Source of the DNA: Spirosomataceae bacterium | Lineage (GTDB): Bacteria > Bacteroidota > Bacteroidia > Cytophagales > Spirosomataceae | Length of the DNA stretch: 32,471 nt | Reading direction: 5' to 3' | Assembly: GCA_025455785.1 (NCBI GenBank) | Contig: JALOLV010000001.1 | Location: 1-32,471, forward strand | In this document: positions 32,373 through 32,471 of the stretch, piece after piece | How positions within the stretch are numbered: the first letter of the stretch is position 1 | How the letters are laid out: every line of letters begins with the position of its first letter | Position numbers and translations under genes: made by a program | The notes under the pieces: generated by a model | Told to the model about the DNA's origin: nothing | The model's input: the letters and a program-made list of their open reading frames with translations, nothing else | The model's database searches: none

Positions 32373-32471
32373 AAGTCATTCAAAAGAATAAAGGGTCTCT
32401 TTTAATTCGTTCATAATAAAAGCCTGTTTTCCTTAAAGGTTTTTCAATATCACTATGAAGATAAGAGGTAA
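32373..32471. repeat. Terminal direct repeat, second copy (circular overlap)
   Basis: Identical to bases 1-99. It contains the 3' end of the 57-aa minus-strand ORF a second time. It should be trimmed to obtain the true circle. Confidence 0.9.

Overview
The first 99 bases of the window recur exactly as its last 99 bases (1-99 = 32373-32471). The sequence is therefore a closed circle of about 32,372 bp with an assembly overlap, almost certainly a plasmid. It is AT-rich and lacks Shine-Dalgarno-like start contexts. It carries Bacteroidota hallmarks: a Rhs/YD-repeat protein with the MKK...FAQ type of signal peptide, lipoprotein immunity candidates, and a TAnnTTTG-type promoter candidate. I infer a Bacteroidota host, perhaps Cytophagales; no chromosomal marker is present to confirm it.

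Layout. (i) 25.4-29.7 kb, plus strand: the backbone. An iteron-rich origin is followed by a Rep_3 initiator, a ParA with an N-terminal helix-turn-helix, a ParB and a small zinc-ribbon protein. (ii) 17.6-25.4 kb, minus strand: a type I restriction-modification operon (hsdR, a small gene, an HNH nuclease gene, hsdM, a DUF1016 PDDEXK nuclease gene, hsdS). Its hsdR has an in-frame stop at codon 28. (iii) 15.6-17.4 kb: a small helical protein, an XRE-type regulator and a membrane protein, next to a cluster of TGTAAACA palindromes. (iv) 14.4-15.6 kb: a small serine recombinase whose 3' end runs into a roughly 540-bp array of degenerate 10.5/21-bp repeats, many of them palindromic. (v) 10.0-14.0 kb, minus strand: a compact six-gene operon that is the most interesting part. 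It encodes a 5-hmdU-DNA-kinase-like helical protein (HMUDK_hel type), a thymidylate-synthase-like enzyme, Nmad1 (DUF1599), a ThsB-like TIR protein, Nmad2 and a single-pass membrane protein. It looks like a nucleotide-modification-centred immune or conflict system. (vi) 0-9.7 kb, minus strand: a 2298-aa Rhs-family polymorphic toxin with a C-terminal HEMGH metallopeptidase-like tip and a lipoprotein immunity candidate. These are followed by a displaced orphan Rhs C-terminus (ART-like) with its own putative immunity gene and small membrane/hypothetical genes. (vii) 29.8-32.2 kb: a DUF4209/HEPN-like protein gene bracketed by ends of a MITE-like element.

One MITE-like element ties several regions together. 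It has GGGT...TAAACATTTAGGCGTAAA ends. A 400-bp copy lies 18 bp upstream of the TIR operon. An inverted 366-bp copy with a 4-bp ATCT target duplication interrupts a small secreted-protein gene. A 52-bp copy consists only of the two ends joined.

Functionally this is a defence and competition plasmid: replication/partition genes, a possibly restriction-impaired type I system with accessory nucleases, a TIR/nucleotide-modification operon, a HEPN-like gene and polymorphic toxin cassettes. Family calls are from reading the translations; no database search was run.
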